From Bordetella ansorpii (GTDB lineage: Bacteria > Pseudomonadota > Gammaproteobacteria > Burkholderiales > Burkholderiaceae_B): 64,000 bases of DNA. The notes beneath the pieces are model-generated. The model was not told the origin of the DNA and searched no databases. It saw nothing but the letters and a program-made list of their open reading frames with translations. Location of the stretch: contig NZ_FKBS01000006.1 in assembly GCF_900078315.1 (NCBI RefSeq), positions 1 through 64,000 of the forward strand, read 5' to 3'. Below, one piece after another: positions 53,227 through 61,456 of the stretch (its first letter is position 1; every line of letters starts with the position of its first letter). The translations under genes and the position numbers were made by a program.

Positions 53227-54354
53227 ATGAACGCCAATACCAACACCAAGCCGCCCTACGCGCCCGCCACGCGCACCAGCAAGCTGGCCGCGGTCGGGCT
53301 GATCGCGTTCCTGGCCGCCGGCTTCGTCTCCAATGGCTGGGGCGTGCTGATGCAGAACATGCAGCTGATGCGCGACAACCCGTCGCTGGACCGCGTGCTG
53401 GACGGCGCCGTCATGCGCGATATCGCCAACCACATGTCCGATGCGCCGCTGACCGCCGAGGCCGCGCGCCTGCAACGCGGGCTGGGCTGGGTGACGCTGC
53501 ACGACCTGGGCCCGCGCGTGCGCCAGGGCTGCGAAGGATGGCTGTTCCTGCGCGACGAACTGCTGGTGCACCGCGATGCGCAGCGTCACGCGCAGGCCCG
53601 CGCCGATACCGTCGTGCAGGTCCGGCAGGCGCTGGCCAGGCGCAACATCGGTCTGCTGGTGGCCGTGGTGCCGGACAAGACGCGTATCGAATCCGAGCAC
53701 TTGTGCGGTCTGCACCGGCCCGCCGAGTTCGAGAACCGGGCTGCCGACTGGATCGCGCGCCTGACCGCGCAGGGCGTGCCGGTGGTGGATCTGGCGCCGG
53801 TGATGAAGAACGTGTCCGGCGATGCCTATCTGCGCACCGACACCCACTGGAACGAGGCTGGCGCGGGTGCGGCGGCGCGCGCCGTGGCCGACCGTATCCG
53901 CGCATTGGGCACGCCCCTGCAGCCTGCTGCCTACAAGGTCGAGGCCAAGCCCGAGGGGCCGCGCCCCGGCGACCTGGTGCGCCTGGCCGGCCTGGACTGG
54001 CTGCCCGTCCGTTGGCAGCCCAAGGGCGAGACCGTGCAGGAGCACGTCTATACCGCCCAGGCGCAGTCGGCCTCGTCGGCCGACGACCTGTTCGGCGATG
54101 CGGGCCTGCCCACCATCGCGGTGCTGGGCACCTCGTATTCGCGCACATCCAACTTCATCCCGCAACTGTCTCAGGCATTGGGCGGCGCGGTGGGCAACTT
54201 CGCGCGCGATGGCGGGCTGTTCGGCGGCGCCGCGCAGGCGTACTTCCCCAGCACCGCCTACACGCAGACGCCGCCCAAGCTGATCGTGTGGGAGATCAAC
54301 GAGCGCGATCTGCAGGCGCCGCTGACGGACGCCGACGCGGTCCACGTCAAGTAA
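53227..54354 (+). CDS. AlgJ/AlgX-like acetyltransferase (SGNH-type, WssI-like)
   Basis: A 375-residue protein with an N-terminal helix (about 19-40, LAAVGLIAFLAAGFVSNGWG) and a periplasmic AlgX/AlgJ domain. DTHW (205-208) carries the catalytic Asp205 and His207, and GTSYS (301-305) the nucleophilic Ser. VVPDKTRIE is a further family mark. It likely transfers acetyl from the MBOAT partner to the glucan. It starts 14 bp after the MBOAT stop, so the two are cotranscribed. Confidence 0.9.
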   Translation: MNANTNTKPPYAPATRTSKLAAVGLIAFLAAGFVSNGWGVLMQNMQLMRDNPSLDRVLDGAVMRDIANHMSDAPLTAEAARLQRGLGWVTLHDLGPRVRQGCEGWLFLRDELLVHRDAQRHAQARADTVVQVRQALARRNIGLLVAVVPDKTRIESEHLCGLHRPAEFENRAADWIARLTAQGVPVVDLAPVMKNVSGDAYLRTDTHWNEAGAGAAARAVADRIRALGTPLQPAAYKVEAKPEGPRPGDLVRLAGLDWLPVRWQPKGETVQEHVYTAQAQSASSADDLFGDAGLPTIAVLGTSYSRTSNFIPQLSQALGGAVGNFARDGGLFGGAAQAYFPSTAYTQTPPKLIVWEINERDLQAPLTDADAVHVK

Positions 54355-54474
54355 GGGGATGCGATCCCGGCTGGCGGCCTGCTTGTGGCAGGCGCCGCCG
54401 CGCACGCATAATGGTTCTCGTCCGTGCCGTATCGCGCGTCCGCGCGCGCGGCCATTATTCTTCGCGAGGACATC

Positions 54475-55509
54475 ATGCCCAAGCAGACCGCCGCGCACCG
54501 CATCGTGCTGGCCGCGCATCCCGCCGGGGAACCGGAGGATACCGATTTCCGCCTTGAAACCTGCGAGCTGGCCGAGCCCGGGCCAGGACAGATGCTGCTG
54601 CGTACCGTCTATCTGTCCCTCGATCCCTACATGCGCGGCCGCATGAACGCCACGCGCTCGTATGCGCCCAGCGTGCCGTTGGGCGGCACCATGGTGGGGG
54701 AAGTCATCGCGCAGGTCGTCGAGTCCAGGCTCGAAGGCTTCAAGCCCGGCGACTACGTGCTGGCGCATTGCGGCTGGACCACGCATGCGCTGTCGGACGG
54801 CAACGGCGTGCATCGCGTCGATCCTGCACTGGCCCCCATCGAGACGCGTCTGGGCGTGCTGGGCATGCCGGGCTTCACCGCTTTCGCGGGCCTGCGCGAG
54901 ATCGGCCAGCCGCAACCTGGCGAGACCGTGGTGGTGGCCGCGGCCAGCGGTCCGGTGGGCTCGCTGGTGGGCCAGTTGGCGCAACGCGCCGGCGCGCGTG
55001 CGGTGGGCATCGCGGGCGGCGCCGAGAAATGCGCCTATGTGCGCGACGAACTGGGCTTCGATGCCGTGATCGACCATCGTGCGCCCGACATGGCGCAGGC
55101 ACTTGCACAGGCTTGCCCGCAAGGTGTGGACGTGTATTTCGAGAACGTGGGCGGCGCGGTGTGGCAAGCGGTGTTTCCGCTGCTGAACACCTTCGCGCGC
55201 GTGCCGGTATGCGGCGTGATCGCCGACTACAACGGCACCACGGCCAATCCCGGCGACCTGTCCGTGCCCGCCTTGATGCGCGCGGTGCTGTCCAAGCGGC
55301 TGACCCTGCGCGGCTTCATCAACTACGACCTGGAGCAGCACCGCACCGCGTTCCTGGAAGAGCTGCCGCCCATCGTGCGCGACGGCAGCATCCGTTATGC
55401 GCAGGACATCGTCGATGGCCTGGAGAATGCGCCGCGCGCGTTCATGAGCATGCTCAAGGGCGGCAACTTCGGCAAACTGCTGATCCGGGTTTCGCCGCCG
55501 CAGCAGTAA
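54475..55509 (+). CDS. NADP-dependent medium-chain reductase (CurA/prostaglandin reductase type)
   Basis: A 344-residue zinc-free MDR enzyme. LLRTVYLSLDPYMRGRM (residues 40-56) is the hallmark of the CurA/leukotriene B4 dehydrogenase group. AAASGPVGSLVGQLAQ is the NADP-binding loop, and VDVYFENVGG is the other signature. It reduces conjugated double bonds of enones or enals with NADPH. The start is ATG 54475 with GAGGA upstream. It is not obviously part of the cellulose operon. Confidence 0.92.
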   Translation: MPKQTAAHRIVLAAHPAGEPEDTDFRLETCELAEPGPGQMLLRTVYLSLDPYMRGRMNATRSYAPSVPLGGTMVGEVIAQVVESRLEGFKPGDYVLAHCGWTTHALSDGNGVHRVDPALAPIETRLGVLGMPGFTAFAGLREIGQPQPGETVVVAAASGPVGSLVGQLAQRAGARAVGIAGGAEKCAYVRDELGFDAVIDHRAPDMAQALAQACPQGVDVYFENVGGAVWQAVFPLLNTFARVPVCGVIADYNGTTANPGDLSVPALMRAVLSKRLTLRGFINYDLEQHRTAFLEELPPIVRDGSIRYAQDIVDGLENAPRAFMSMLKGGNFGKLLIRVSPPQQ

Positions 55510-55587
55510 GGCGCTTTCACCCGCGTGCGGTGCATGGCCCGCCGTCGGCAGGCGCGGGGCATCGCGCGGCGTGGTGAAAACCACCCT

Positions 55588-55617
55588 CTTGAAATCCTCC
55601 AGCGCATCTCCAACTTA
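55588..55617 (+). promoter_or_regulatory. Candidate sigma-32 (heat-shock) promoter of the hsp20 pair
   Basis: CTTGAAA (55588-55594) is identical to the sigma-32 -35 consensus. After 15 nt, CCAACTTA (55610-55617) partly matches the -10 pattern CCCCATNT. The predicted leader of about 110 nt contains GC-rich hairpins. Confidence 0.55.
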
Positions 55618-55732
55618 GGTGCATGGGCGGCGCCCCGCCGCCGACCAACCTCATCCGATATTGCCGGCACAGGCCGGCGGCGATCTTGCACACGCGAGAC
55701 CGCCGGCTTCGTCACGCATGGAGAAATCGATC

Positions 55733-56179
55733 ATGACTATGCAGCAACTGTTTCGTCCGGAGGTCTTCCGGGCTTTCGACCGCCTGTGGGACCAGATGGA
55801 TGACGCCTTGCGCGGCGCCGGTTCGCCCACGCATGCACGCGCTGGCGGCCGCGGTTTTCCCGCACTGAACGTGGGCTCCACCGGCGAGTCCGTCGAGATC
55901 GTGGCCTTCGCGCCGGGACTCGATCCCGCCACGCTGGACGTCACCGTCGACCGCGGCCTGCTGACCATCTCGGGCGAGCGCAAGAGCGCGCTGGCGGACC
56001 TGCCCGAAGGCGCCAAGGTCTATGCGCGCGAACGCCTGTCCGGCAGCTTCCGCCGTGCCGTCGAATTGCCGCGCGACGCCGATGCCGAGCGCGTGCAGGC
56101 CCGTTACGTGGATGGCTGCCTGCGCATCACCGTGGGCCGCAAAGCGTCTGCCCAACCCCGCGCCATTCCGGTGCAATAA
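55733..56179 (+). CDS. Small heat-shock protein, Hsp20 family (first of pair)
   Basis: A 148-residue alpha-crystallin-type chaperone that holds unfolding proteins. The crystallin domain spans about 40-140, with PGLDPATLDVTVDRGLLTISGERK and ending in GCLRITVGRK. The conserved I-x-I/V tail is reduced to AIPVQ. The start chosen is ATG 55733 (MTMQQLFRPEVF), with GGAG nine bases upstream; an ATG at 55718 would add five residues. It is followed after 24 bp by a second Hsp20. Confidence 0.9.
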   Translation: MTMQQLFRPEVFRAFDRLWDQMDDALRGAGSPTHARAGGRGFPALNVGSTGESVEIVAFAPGLDPATLDVTVDRGLLTISGERKSALADLPEGAKVYARERLSGSFRRAVELPRDADAERVQARYVDGCLRITVGRKASAQPRAIPVQ

Positions 56180-56203
56180 CCGCCAATCCGCAAGGAGCAC
56201 ATC

Positions 56204-56590
56204 ATGACTACCGAAAGCCCCGTCGCCGTGCGCGGCGGCAACCGTACCGAAGCGCGTGTCACCACCTTCGTGCCGCCCGTGGACATCATCGAGGATGCCA
56301 AGGGCATCACCCTGATCGCCGATCTGCCCGGCGTCTCGAAAGAGCAGTTGCAGATCCACGTGCAGGCCGAGCGCCTGGTCATCGAAGCGGAGGCGCGCAT
56401 CGACGTGCCGGCCGACGTGCAGGCGTTCCATACCGAGGTCGAGCAGCCGCGCTATCGGCGCGCATTCAACCTGAGTGCCGAACTGGATACCGCCGCCATC
56501 GAGGCCACGCTGAAGGACGGCGTGCTGACGCTGCGTATCCCGCGCTCGCAAGCCGCGCAGCCGCGCCGTGTCGAGGTCCAACTGGGATAA
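56204..56590 (+). CDS. Small heat-shock protein, Hsp20 family (second of pair)
   Basis: A 128-residue alpha-crystallin-domain protein. VPPVDIIEDAKGITLIADLP begins the domain and DGVLTLRIPRSQ closes it. It is only partly similar to its neighbour, as in paired IbpA/IbpB-type chaperones that co-assemble. AAGGAG lies before ATG 56204. A strong terminator follows. Confidence 0.92.
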   Translation: MTTESPVAVRGGNRTEARVTTFVPPVDIIEDAKGITLIADLPGVSKEQLQIHVQAERLVIEAEARIDVPADVQAFHTEVEQPRYRRAFNLSAELDTAAIEATLKDGVLTLRIPRSQAAQPRRVEVQLG

Positions 56591-56624
56591 GCGCCCGGAC
56601 ATAACGATCGCATGCAGTAGGTTG

Positions 56625-56657
56625 GCCGGATCCGCCGCAAGGCGATCCGGCTTTTTT
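56625..56657 (+). terminator. Rho-independent terminator of the hsp20 operon
   Basis: GCCGGATC (56625-56632) pairs with GATCCGGC (56644-56651), with further pairing CGCC/GGCG inside around a GCAA loop, and is followed by TTTTTT (56652-56657). It lies 35 bp after the second hsp20 stop. Confidence 0.93.
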
Positions 56658-56767
56658 CGGTGCGCACGGACGACGGTGACCGTCCATGGCATGGAACGCC
56701 GTTATGCGCGGCCCCGGGGGGTGGCGTTAGCATACGTGCGTCCCCGTCCACTCTCACGCCGCACCCG

Positions 56768-57703
56768 ATGAAACCCGTACTGCTGGTCCTGAATGCGCTT
56801 GCCGATGTCTACCTCGATCAACTGCGCGAGCATTACGACGTTCGCTACGAACCCACCGCCGCCGGGCGTGCCGCGGCCATCGGCCATGCCGGCGCCGGCG
56901 ACATCCGGGTGGTGCTGACCAACGGCACGGTCGGCCTGACCGGCGACGAGATGGCGCGCCTGGCCAACCTGGAGCTGGCCTGCGCGTTGGGGGCGGGCTA
57001 CGAGAACCTCGATGTCGACGCGGCGCGCAGCCAGGGCATCGCGGTGGCCAATGGCGCGGGCACCAATGACGATTGCGTGGCGGACCACGCCTTCGCCTTG
57101 CTGCTGGCCGCCGTGCGCAGCCTGCGCAGTCTCGACGCGCACACGCGCGCGGGCGGATGGCGCGATGGCCTGCCGCCGCTGCCGAACTTCTCGCATCAGC
57201 GCCTGGGCATCCTGGGCCTGGGCACCATCGGCCGCAAGATCGCGCAGCGTGCGCGGGGTTTCGATCTGGAAGTGGGCTATCACAACCGCCGCAAGCTGGA
57301 AGACTCGCCGCATGCGTACTTCGACAGCGCGCTGGCGCTGGCCGAATGGGCCGATTACCTGGTGGTGATGACGCCGGGCGGCGCGGCCACGCGGCACATG
57401 GTCGATGCGCAGATGTTGCGTGCGTTGGGCAGCAAGGGATACGTGGTGAACATGGCGCGCGGCAGCGTGGTCGATACCCAGGCATTGGCCGCGGCGCTGC
57501 GCGAAGGCGTGATCGCCGGCGCGGGGCTGGACGTCTACGAAAGCGAACCCGATGCGCCCGCCGAACTGATCGGCCTGGACAACATCGTGCTCACGCCGCA
57601 CGTGGGCGGCAACTCGCCGCGTGCGATGGCGATGTCGGTGCAGCGCTTCATCGACAATGCACAGCGGCACTTCGCCGGGCAACCGATGATCTCGCCGCTC
57701 TGA
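56768..57703 (+). CDS. D-isomer-specific 2-hydroxyacid dehydrogenase
   Basis: A 311-residue NAD(P)-dependent reductase of the glyoxylate/hydroxypyruvate reductase group. The NAD motif is LGILGLGTIGRKIAQRA. Catalytic residues are Arg in VVNMARGSVVD, Glu in LDVYESEPDAP and His in LTPHVGGNSP. The substrate is probably a small 2-oxo acid. The start is ATG 56768; the upstream in-frame extension crosses the terminator and is rejected. The gene is monocistronic. Confidence 0.92.
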   Translation: MKPVLLVLNALADVYLDQLREHYDVRYEPTAAGRAAAIGHAGAGDIRVVLTNGTVGLTGDEMARLANLELACALGAGYENLDVDAARSQGIAVANGAGTNDDCVADHAFALLLAAVRSLRSLDAHTRAGGWRDGLPPLPNFSHQRLGILGLGTIGRKIAQRARGFDLEVGYHNRRKLEDSPHAYFDSALALAEWADYLVVMTPGGAATRHMVDAQMLRALGSKGYVVNMARGSVVDTQALAAALREGVIAGAGLDVYESEPDAPAELIGLDNIVLTPHVGGNSPRAMAMSVQRFIDNAQRHFAGQPMISPL

Positions 57704-57714
57704 AGCGCGTACAG

Positions 57715-57742
57715 CAAAACGCGCCGGGCAACGGCCCGGCGC
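57715..57742 (-). terminator. Terminator of the entericidin gene
   Basis: GCGCCGGGC (57721-57729) and GCCCGGCGC (57734-57742) form a perfect 9-bp stem with an AACG loop. On the minus strand it is followed by GTTTTGC. It is also 17 bp past the dehydrogenase stop and may stop both convergent transcripts. Confidence 0.75.
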
Positions 57743-57765
57743 GGTCTATTGCGTCTCGCGGCTTA

Positions 57766-57897
57766 CTAGCGGGCGCTGTCCTGGATCTTTTCACCGCCAC
57801 GTTCGATGTCCTTGCCGGCGCCTTCCATCGTGTTGCAGCCGGCGACCATCGCGGCCATGGCCAGCACAGCGGCGAGCAGTTTGCGGGAGTGTTTCAT
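57766..57897 (-). CDS. Entericidin A/B-type small lipoprotein
   Basis: A 43-residue lipoprotein: signal MKHSRKLLAAVLAMAAMV with lipobox VAGC (Cys21), then NTMEGAGKDIERGGEKIQDSAR, the amphipathic entericidin signature. Entericidins are membrane-active or stress-related envelope lipoproteins of unsettled function. The start is ATG 57895-57897 with GGAG upstream. It lies 29 bp after the next small gene, perhaps cotranscribed. Confidence 0.88.
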   Translation of the reverse strand: MKHSRKLLAAVLAMAAMVAGCNTMEGAGKDIERGGEKIQDSAR

Positions 57898-57926
57898 GTG
57901 ATGCTCCTTTCTCGGGGTTGGACGGC

Positions 57927-58334
57927 TTATTTGCCGTATTGGGTCTTCGCATCGGCTTCGCACTTGTCCTGGGCATCGCCCGACAAGGCATCGCACTTCT
58001 TCCTCGCGACGTCGTAGTTGGCGTCGCGCTTGGTCTTGGCCGCATCGTGGTTGGCTTCGGCTTTTTCCTTCGCGGCCTTGGCATCGGCCTTTGCCGTGGT
58101 GCGGTCCGCGGTGGCCTGCTTCAGGCAGATCTCGCGTTGATCGCCCTTGATCGCATCGCATTGCTTCTTCGCGGCGTCATAGCGCGCGTTGATCTGGTCG
58201 GGCGTCAGGATCTGGGGCTGCGCCTGTTGCCGGCCTTGCCCTTGTTGTTGCTGGGCCTGCTGCGCATGCGCGGCGGTCGTGGCTGCGCCCATGCCGACGA
58301 GCAGGCAGCCGAGGAAGCGCGTGACGGTTTTCAT
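57927..58334 (-). CDS. Lysine/alanine-rich periplasmic protein with two Cys-pair repeats, function unknown
   Basis: A 135-residue secreted protein: signal peptide (FLGCLLVGMGAATTAAHA-QQ), a Gln-rich stretch, then two repeats, KKQCDAIKGDQREICLKQA and RKKCDALSGDAQDKCEADA, separated by a highly charged helical Lys/Ala segment. Each repeat pairs cysteines 11-12 residues apart, likely disulphides. Related uncharacterised proteins are common in Burkholderiales in my recollection. Start ATG 58332-58334. Cotranscription with the entericidin suggests an envelope-stress role, which is inferred. Confidence 0.75.
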   Translation of the reverse strand: MKTVTRFLGCLLVGMGAATTAAHAQQAQQQQGQGRQQAQPQILTPDQINARYDAAKKQCDAIKGDQREICLKQATADRTTAKADAKAAKEKAEANHDAAKTKRDANYDVARKKCDALSGDAQDKCEADAKTQYGK

Positions 58335-58590
58335 GACTGGTCGTCCTCGATGATGGCGCCGCGGGGTGCGGACGGCAGCTATCAGCAAGGGCCGTGCCTG
58401 AGCCCCGGCAGGCCGTCGGCACCGCGCGGCGGGCATGGCGTCATGGGTTGGCGGCGCGGGAGCACGCCTGGTAGTTTTTGCCGTCGGTGTGGTGCCGTTT
58501 GCTCACGCCGGCCGCTGGCCGCCTTGCGCCGGCGCGATCGGCCGGTCGATGTCCGCGATGGCAAAAGCGCGAGCCCGGCCCGTGGGTCTG

Positions 58591-59316
58591 CTACCGCTCG
58601 ATATCCTGCGACGTCCACGCCGCCGGCGCGCTCAGGCCCAACAGCGCGGTGCCCAGCAATTCGCGCAGCACCAACTCGTTGTCGTCCAGGTCGATCATCT
58701 GTCCGGTGCCCGTCAACACCTGGAATTTCTGCGATAGCGGATCGCAGTTGGCCAGCAGGTGCATGGCCGATCCGCGCACGAACTCATAGCGCCAGATGAT
58801 CTCGGCCCGGGTGAAGCGCGGCAGGCTGGCTTCCAGGGCGTCGATGAACATCTGCGCATAGCCGTCCATGTGCTGGCCGACGAACAACGTGTAATCGCTG
58901 TCGGGCGCGGCGCGCAGGTGGCTCTCGGCGCGCACGAACAGGCGGCCGCCGTCGATACTGCGCTCGGCCATCACCAGCGGGCGGAACAGGGCTTCCAGGA
59001 TCGTCGGTACAGGCAGGGGGCCGGGCTGGAACTGCCGCCGCGCTTCGTCCAGCATCACGCGGCGCTCGATGTTGACGGGTTCGAGGATGGTCAGCAGCAC
59101 CGTCTTGACCAGCGCATCCTTCGAACCGAAGTAGTAGTGAATGGAGGCCACGTTGACGTTGCCCGCATCGCAGATGTCGCGCACCGTGGTGGCCGAGGGC
59201 CCCTTGCGGGCGATCAATTCCTTGGCGACCTTCAGGATGCGGTCCGGCACCGGCATGTCCGCGGTGTCATCGTCTTCCAGGTCCGGCGGTGCCGGGATGA
59301 GGTCGGAGGTAGCCAT
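58591..59316 (-). CDS. TetR/AcrR-family transcriptional regulator
   Basis: A 241-residue regulator. The N-terminal helix-turn-helix (about residues 25-72) includes ARKGPSATTVRDICDAGNVN and SIHYYFGSKDALV. The helical C-terminal domain (CecR-like in general form) would bind an effector, unknown. It is divergent from the AtzG/AtzE-like genes, and a palindrome at 59539-59550 beside their promoter is the likely operator. The start is ATG 59314-59316. The 256 bp between this gene and 58334 holds nothing I can name. Confidence 0.92.
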   Translation of the reverse strand: MATSDLIPAPPDLEDDDTADMPVPDRILKVAKELIARKGPSATTVRDICDAGNVNVASIHYYFGSKDALVKTVLLTILEPVNIERRVMLDEARRQFQPGPLPVPTILEALFRPLVMAERSIDGGRLFVRAESHLRAAPDSDYTLFVGQHMDGYAQMFIDALEASLPRFTRAEIIWRYEFVRGSAMHLLANCDPLSQKFQVLTGTGQMIDLDDNELVLRELLGTALLGLSAPAAWTSQDIER

Positions 59317-59502
59317 GTCTCGCCTGAATTTAAATGGTTGTTTTATAAATATCGGTCAATAGTACAAGTTGAGGCTGGCCGGCGACACTCAGGGAAGACG
59401 AGCATTTTTTATTCATCAGTATTTACCCTGAAAAACCGACCAATTTCACCATTCTATAGCCGAAATTCTCCGTCGTGGTGCAGCATTCACCATCTTGTTG
59501 CC

Positions 59503-59550
59503 TTGACTCTCAACTCTTGCTGCCTAGAATGAAAACAAGTGTTTAAACAC
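59503..59550 (+). promoter_or_regulatory. Promoter and operator of the amidase/ABC-importer operon
   Basis: TTGACT (59503-59508), 16-nt spacer, TAGAAT (59525-59530), then the perfect palindrome GTGTTTAAACAC (59539-59550) covering the expected start of transcription. This is a classic repressor position. The gap 59317-59633 holds nothing else I can name apart from an AT-rich section near the tetR start. Confidence 0.7.
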
Positions 59551-59633
59551 GGTAAATCAGTCCAAGTGGCTGAAATCACGGGTTTGTGCGTACGCAGCAT
59601 GGCGCAGCGCCCGGACAGACAAGGGGTTTACGA

Positions 59634-59873
59634 ATGTCGCATACGGCCGTACCCGAGGGGGCTTCCCCCACTTCCGCGGAACATATCCGTGTTCTGCTGA
59701 AAAATGCCCGGTTCTGTCTGCCGGATGCCTATGTGCCCGAGGTCATCGTGGCCTACGGCTATGTCGAACGTCTGGCGGCGCGCATCCACGGCGGCTATCC
59801 GCGTGGCGCGGAACCCGCCCATGTGTTCGATCCCCGCGCATTCCTGCCCGTGCCGGAGGCCTGCCATGGCTGA
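59634..59873 (+). CDS. AtzG-like small amidase partner (DUF4089-type)
   Basis: A 79-residue protein with the pattern of AtzG/DUF4089 subunits: one helical hairpin with YVPEVIVAYGYVERLAARI and a C-terminal segment AHVFDPRAF. In the cyanuric acid pathway AtzG binds the amidase AtzE and is needed for a stable enzyme. Here it immediately precedes an AtzE-like gene, overlapping it by 8 bp, which supports the assignment. AAGGGG lies upstream of ATG 59634. Confidence 0.75.
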   Translation: MSHTAVPEGASPTSAEHIRVLLKNARFCLPDAYVPEVIVAYGYVERLAARIHGGYPRGAEPAHVFDPRAFLPVPEACHG

Positions 59874-61239
59874 CGTGGACGATCCCACTTTCCTGACCCT
59901 GGCCGAGGCCGGCCGCATGATCGCGGCCAGGACGCTGTCGCCGGTCGAGCTGACCGATGCCTGCCTGGCGCGCATGGACGCCGTGGATGGCGTGCTGAAC
60001 AGCTTCATCACGCCCACCCCGGACCTGGCGCGGCGCCAGGCGCGCGAGGCCGAGGCCGAGATCCAGCGCAGCGGGCCACGCGGCCCGTTGCATGGCATCC
60101 CGTATTCCCTGAAAGACATCTACGAGACGGCGGGCATCCGCACCACGGGCCAGTCGCGCCTGCTGGCGGACAACGTGCCCGACCAGGACTGCCCCGCGCA
60201 GGCCGCGCTGGCCGCTGCTGGCGGCGTGCTGATGGGCAAGACCACCACCTGGGAATTCGCGCATGGCGGACCGTCCTGGGATGTCGTGGCGCCGCCCGCG
60301 CGCAACCCCTGGAATGCCGAGCGCAGCCCCGCCGGCTCGTCGTCGGGATCGGGCGCGGCCATCGCGGCAGGCATGTGCCTGGCCAGCATGGGTTCGGACA
60401 CCGGCGGTTCGATCCGCTTGCCCGCGGCCGCCTGCGGTATCGCCGGCATCAAGCCGACGTATGGCCGCTTGAGCCGTCGTGGCATCCTGCCCAACAGTTT
60501 CAGCCACGATCATGCCGGCCCCATGGCGTGGAACTGCGAGGATCTGGCCATTCTGCTGGGCTTCACCGCGGGCCACGATCCGCTGGACCCGGCTTGCGCG
60601 AACGTGCCCGTGCCCGACTACCGCGCCGCGCTGAACGGCGATGCGAAGGGTCTGGTCGTCGGCGTGCCGTGGCGTTGGCTGGATGAGGAAGCGCCGATCT
60701 CCGCGGCCTACCGCCAGGCCTTCGAGGCCTCGCTGGGCGTGCTGCGCGGTCTGGGCGCCACCGTGCGCGGCGTCGAGTTGCCGCCCATCCTGGAATACAA
60801 CGACAGCAAGCGCGTCATCGCCATGGCCGAGCTGTTCTCCATCCACGAACAGGACCTGCGCACGCGGCCCGATCTGTTCGGCGCCAGCCTGCGCTTTCGC
60901 ATCATGTGCGGCTCGCTGCTGCGCGCCGAGGACTACGTGCAGGCCATGCGCATGCGCGCGCGCCTGGCCGCCGCCACGCAGGCCGTCTTCGCCGACACAC
61001 ACCTGCTGGCCGTGCCTTGCGCCGAACCTGCGGGCGTGCTGGCCGCCACCCGGCCCGAATGGATGTTCGAGGCGCCCAGCTACACCGCGCCCTTCAACGT
61101 CACGGGCAATCCCGCGCTGTCGATCTGCAGCGGCTTCGACGCCGACGGAATGCCGTTCTCGCTGCAACTGGCCGGTCGGCTGTTCGACGAAGCCACGGTG
61201 CTGCGCGCGGGCGATGCCTATGAGCGCGCCACCGCATAG
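59866..61239 (+). CDS. Amidase-signature enzyme, AtzE/GatA-like
   Basis: A 457-residue amidase. The Ser-cisSer-Lys triad is visible: Lys in IPYSLKDIYETAG, cis-Ser in AGSSSGSGAAIAAG and the nucleophile Ser in MGSDTGGSIRLPAA. AtzE hydrolyses 1-carboxybiuret, and relatives act on other amides. With an AtzG-like subunit and a peptide-type importer after it, use of an imported amide compound is likely. The substrate is not determined by sequence. The start is ATG 59866 with GGAGG six bases upstream. Confidence 0.88.
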   Translation: MADVDDPTFLTLAEAGRMIAARTLSPVELTDACLARMDAVDGVLNSFITPTPDLARRQAREAEAEIQRSGPRGPLHGIPYSLKDIYETAGIRTTGQSRLLADNVPDQDCPAQAALAAAGGVLMGKTTTWEFAHGGPSWDVVAPPARNPWNAERSPAGSSSGSGAAIAAGMCLASMGSDTGGSIRLPAAACGIAGIKPTYGRLSRRGILPNSFSHDHAGPMAWNCEDLAILLGFTAGHDPLDPACANVPVPDYRAALNGDAKGLVVGVPWRWLDEEAPISAAYRQAFEASLGVLRGLGATVRGVELPPILEYNDSKRVIAMAELFSIHEQDLRTRPDLFGASLRFRIMCGSLLRAEDYVQAMRMRARLAAATQAVFADTHLLAVPCAEPAGVLAATRPEWMFEAPSYTAPFNVTGNPALSICSGFDADGMPFSLQLAGRLFDEATVLRAGDAYERATA

Positions 61240-61348
61240 CGTAGCCGCAGGCCCGACGTGGCCGCGCTGGCGCGCCAGACGGTCGCGCCGCCCGAACCCG
61301 TTGCGGCGTAGTTCCGCGCATCCCTGCCGAATCCGTGCCTGACCACCG

Positions 61349-61383
61349 CCTGCCAAGGCGCGTGGCAAGGATCCGCTTTTTTT
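61349..61383 (+). terminator. Possible weak terminator after the amidase
   Basis: TGCCA/TGGCA (61351-61355 and 61363-61367), extended by CC/GG with a bulge, is followed after five bases by TTTTTTT (61377-61383). The stem is short, so partial read-through into the importer genes is likely. Confidence 0.35.
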
Positions 61384-61456
61384 CCTGCAGTCGGTTTTTC
61401 CGTACCCGGCGGACTCGTGCCGTCCGCCGATCCCGCCAGCAAACCGGAGAATCACC

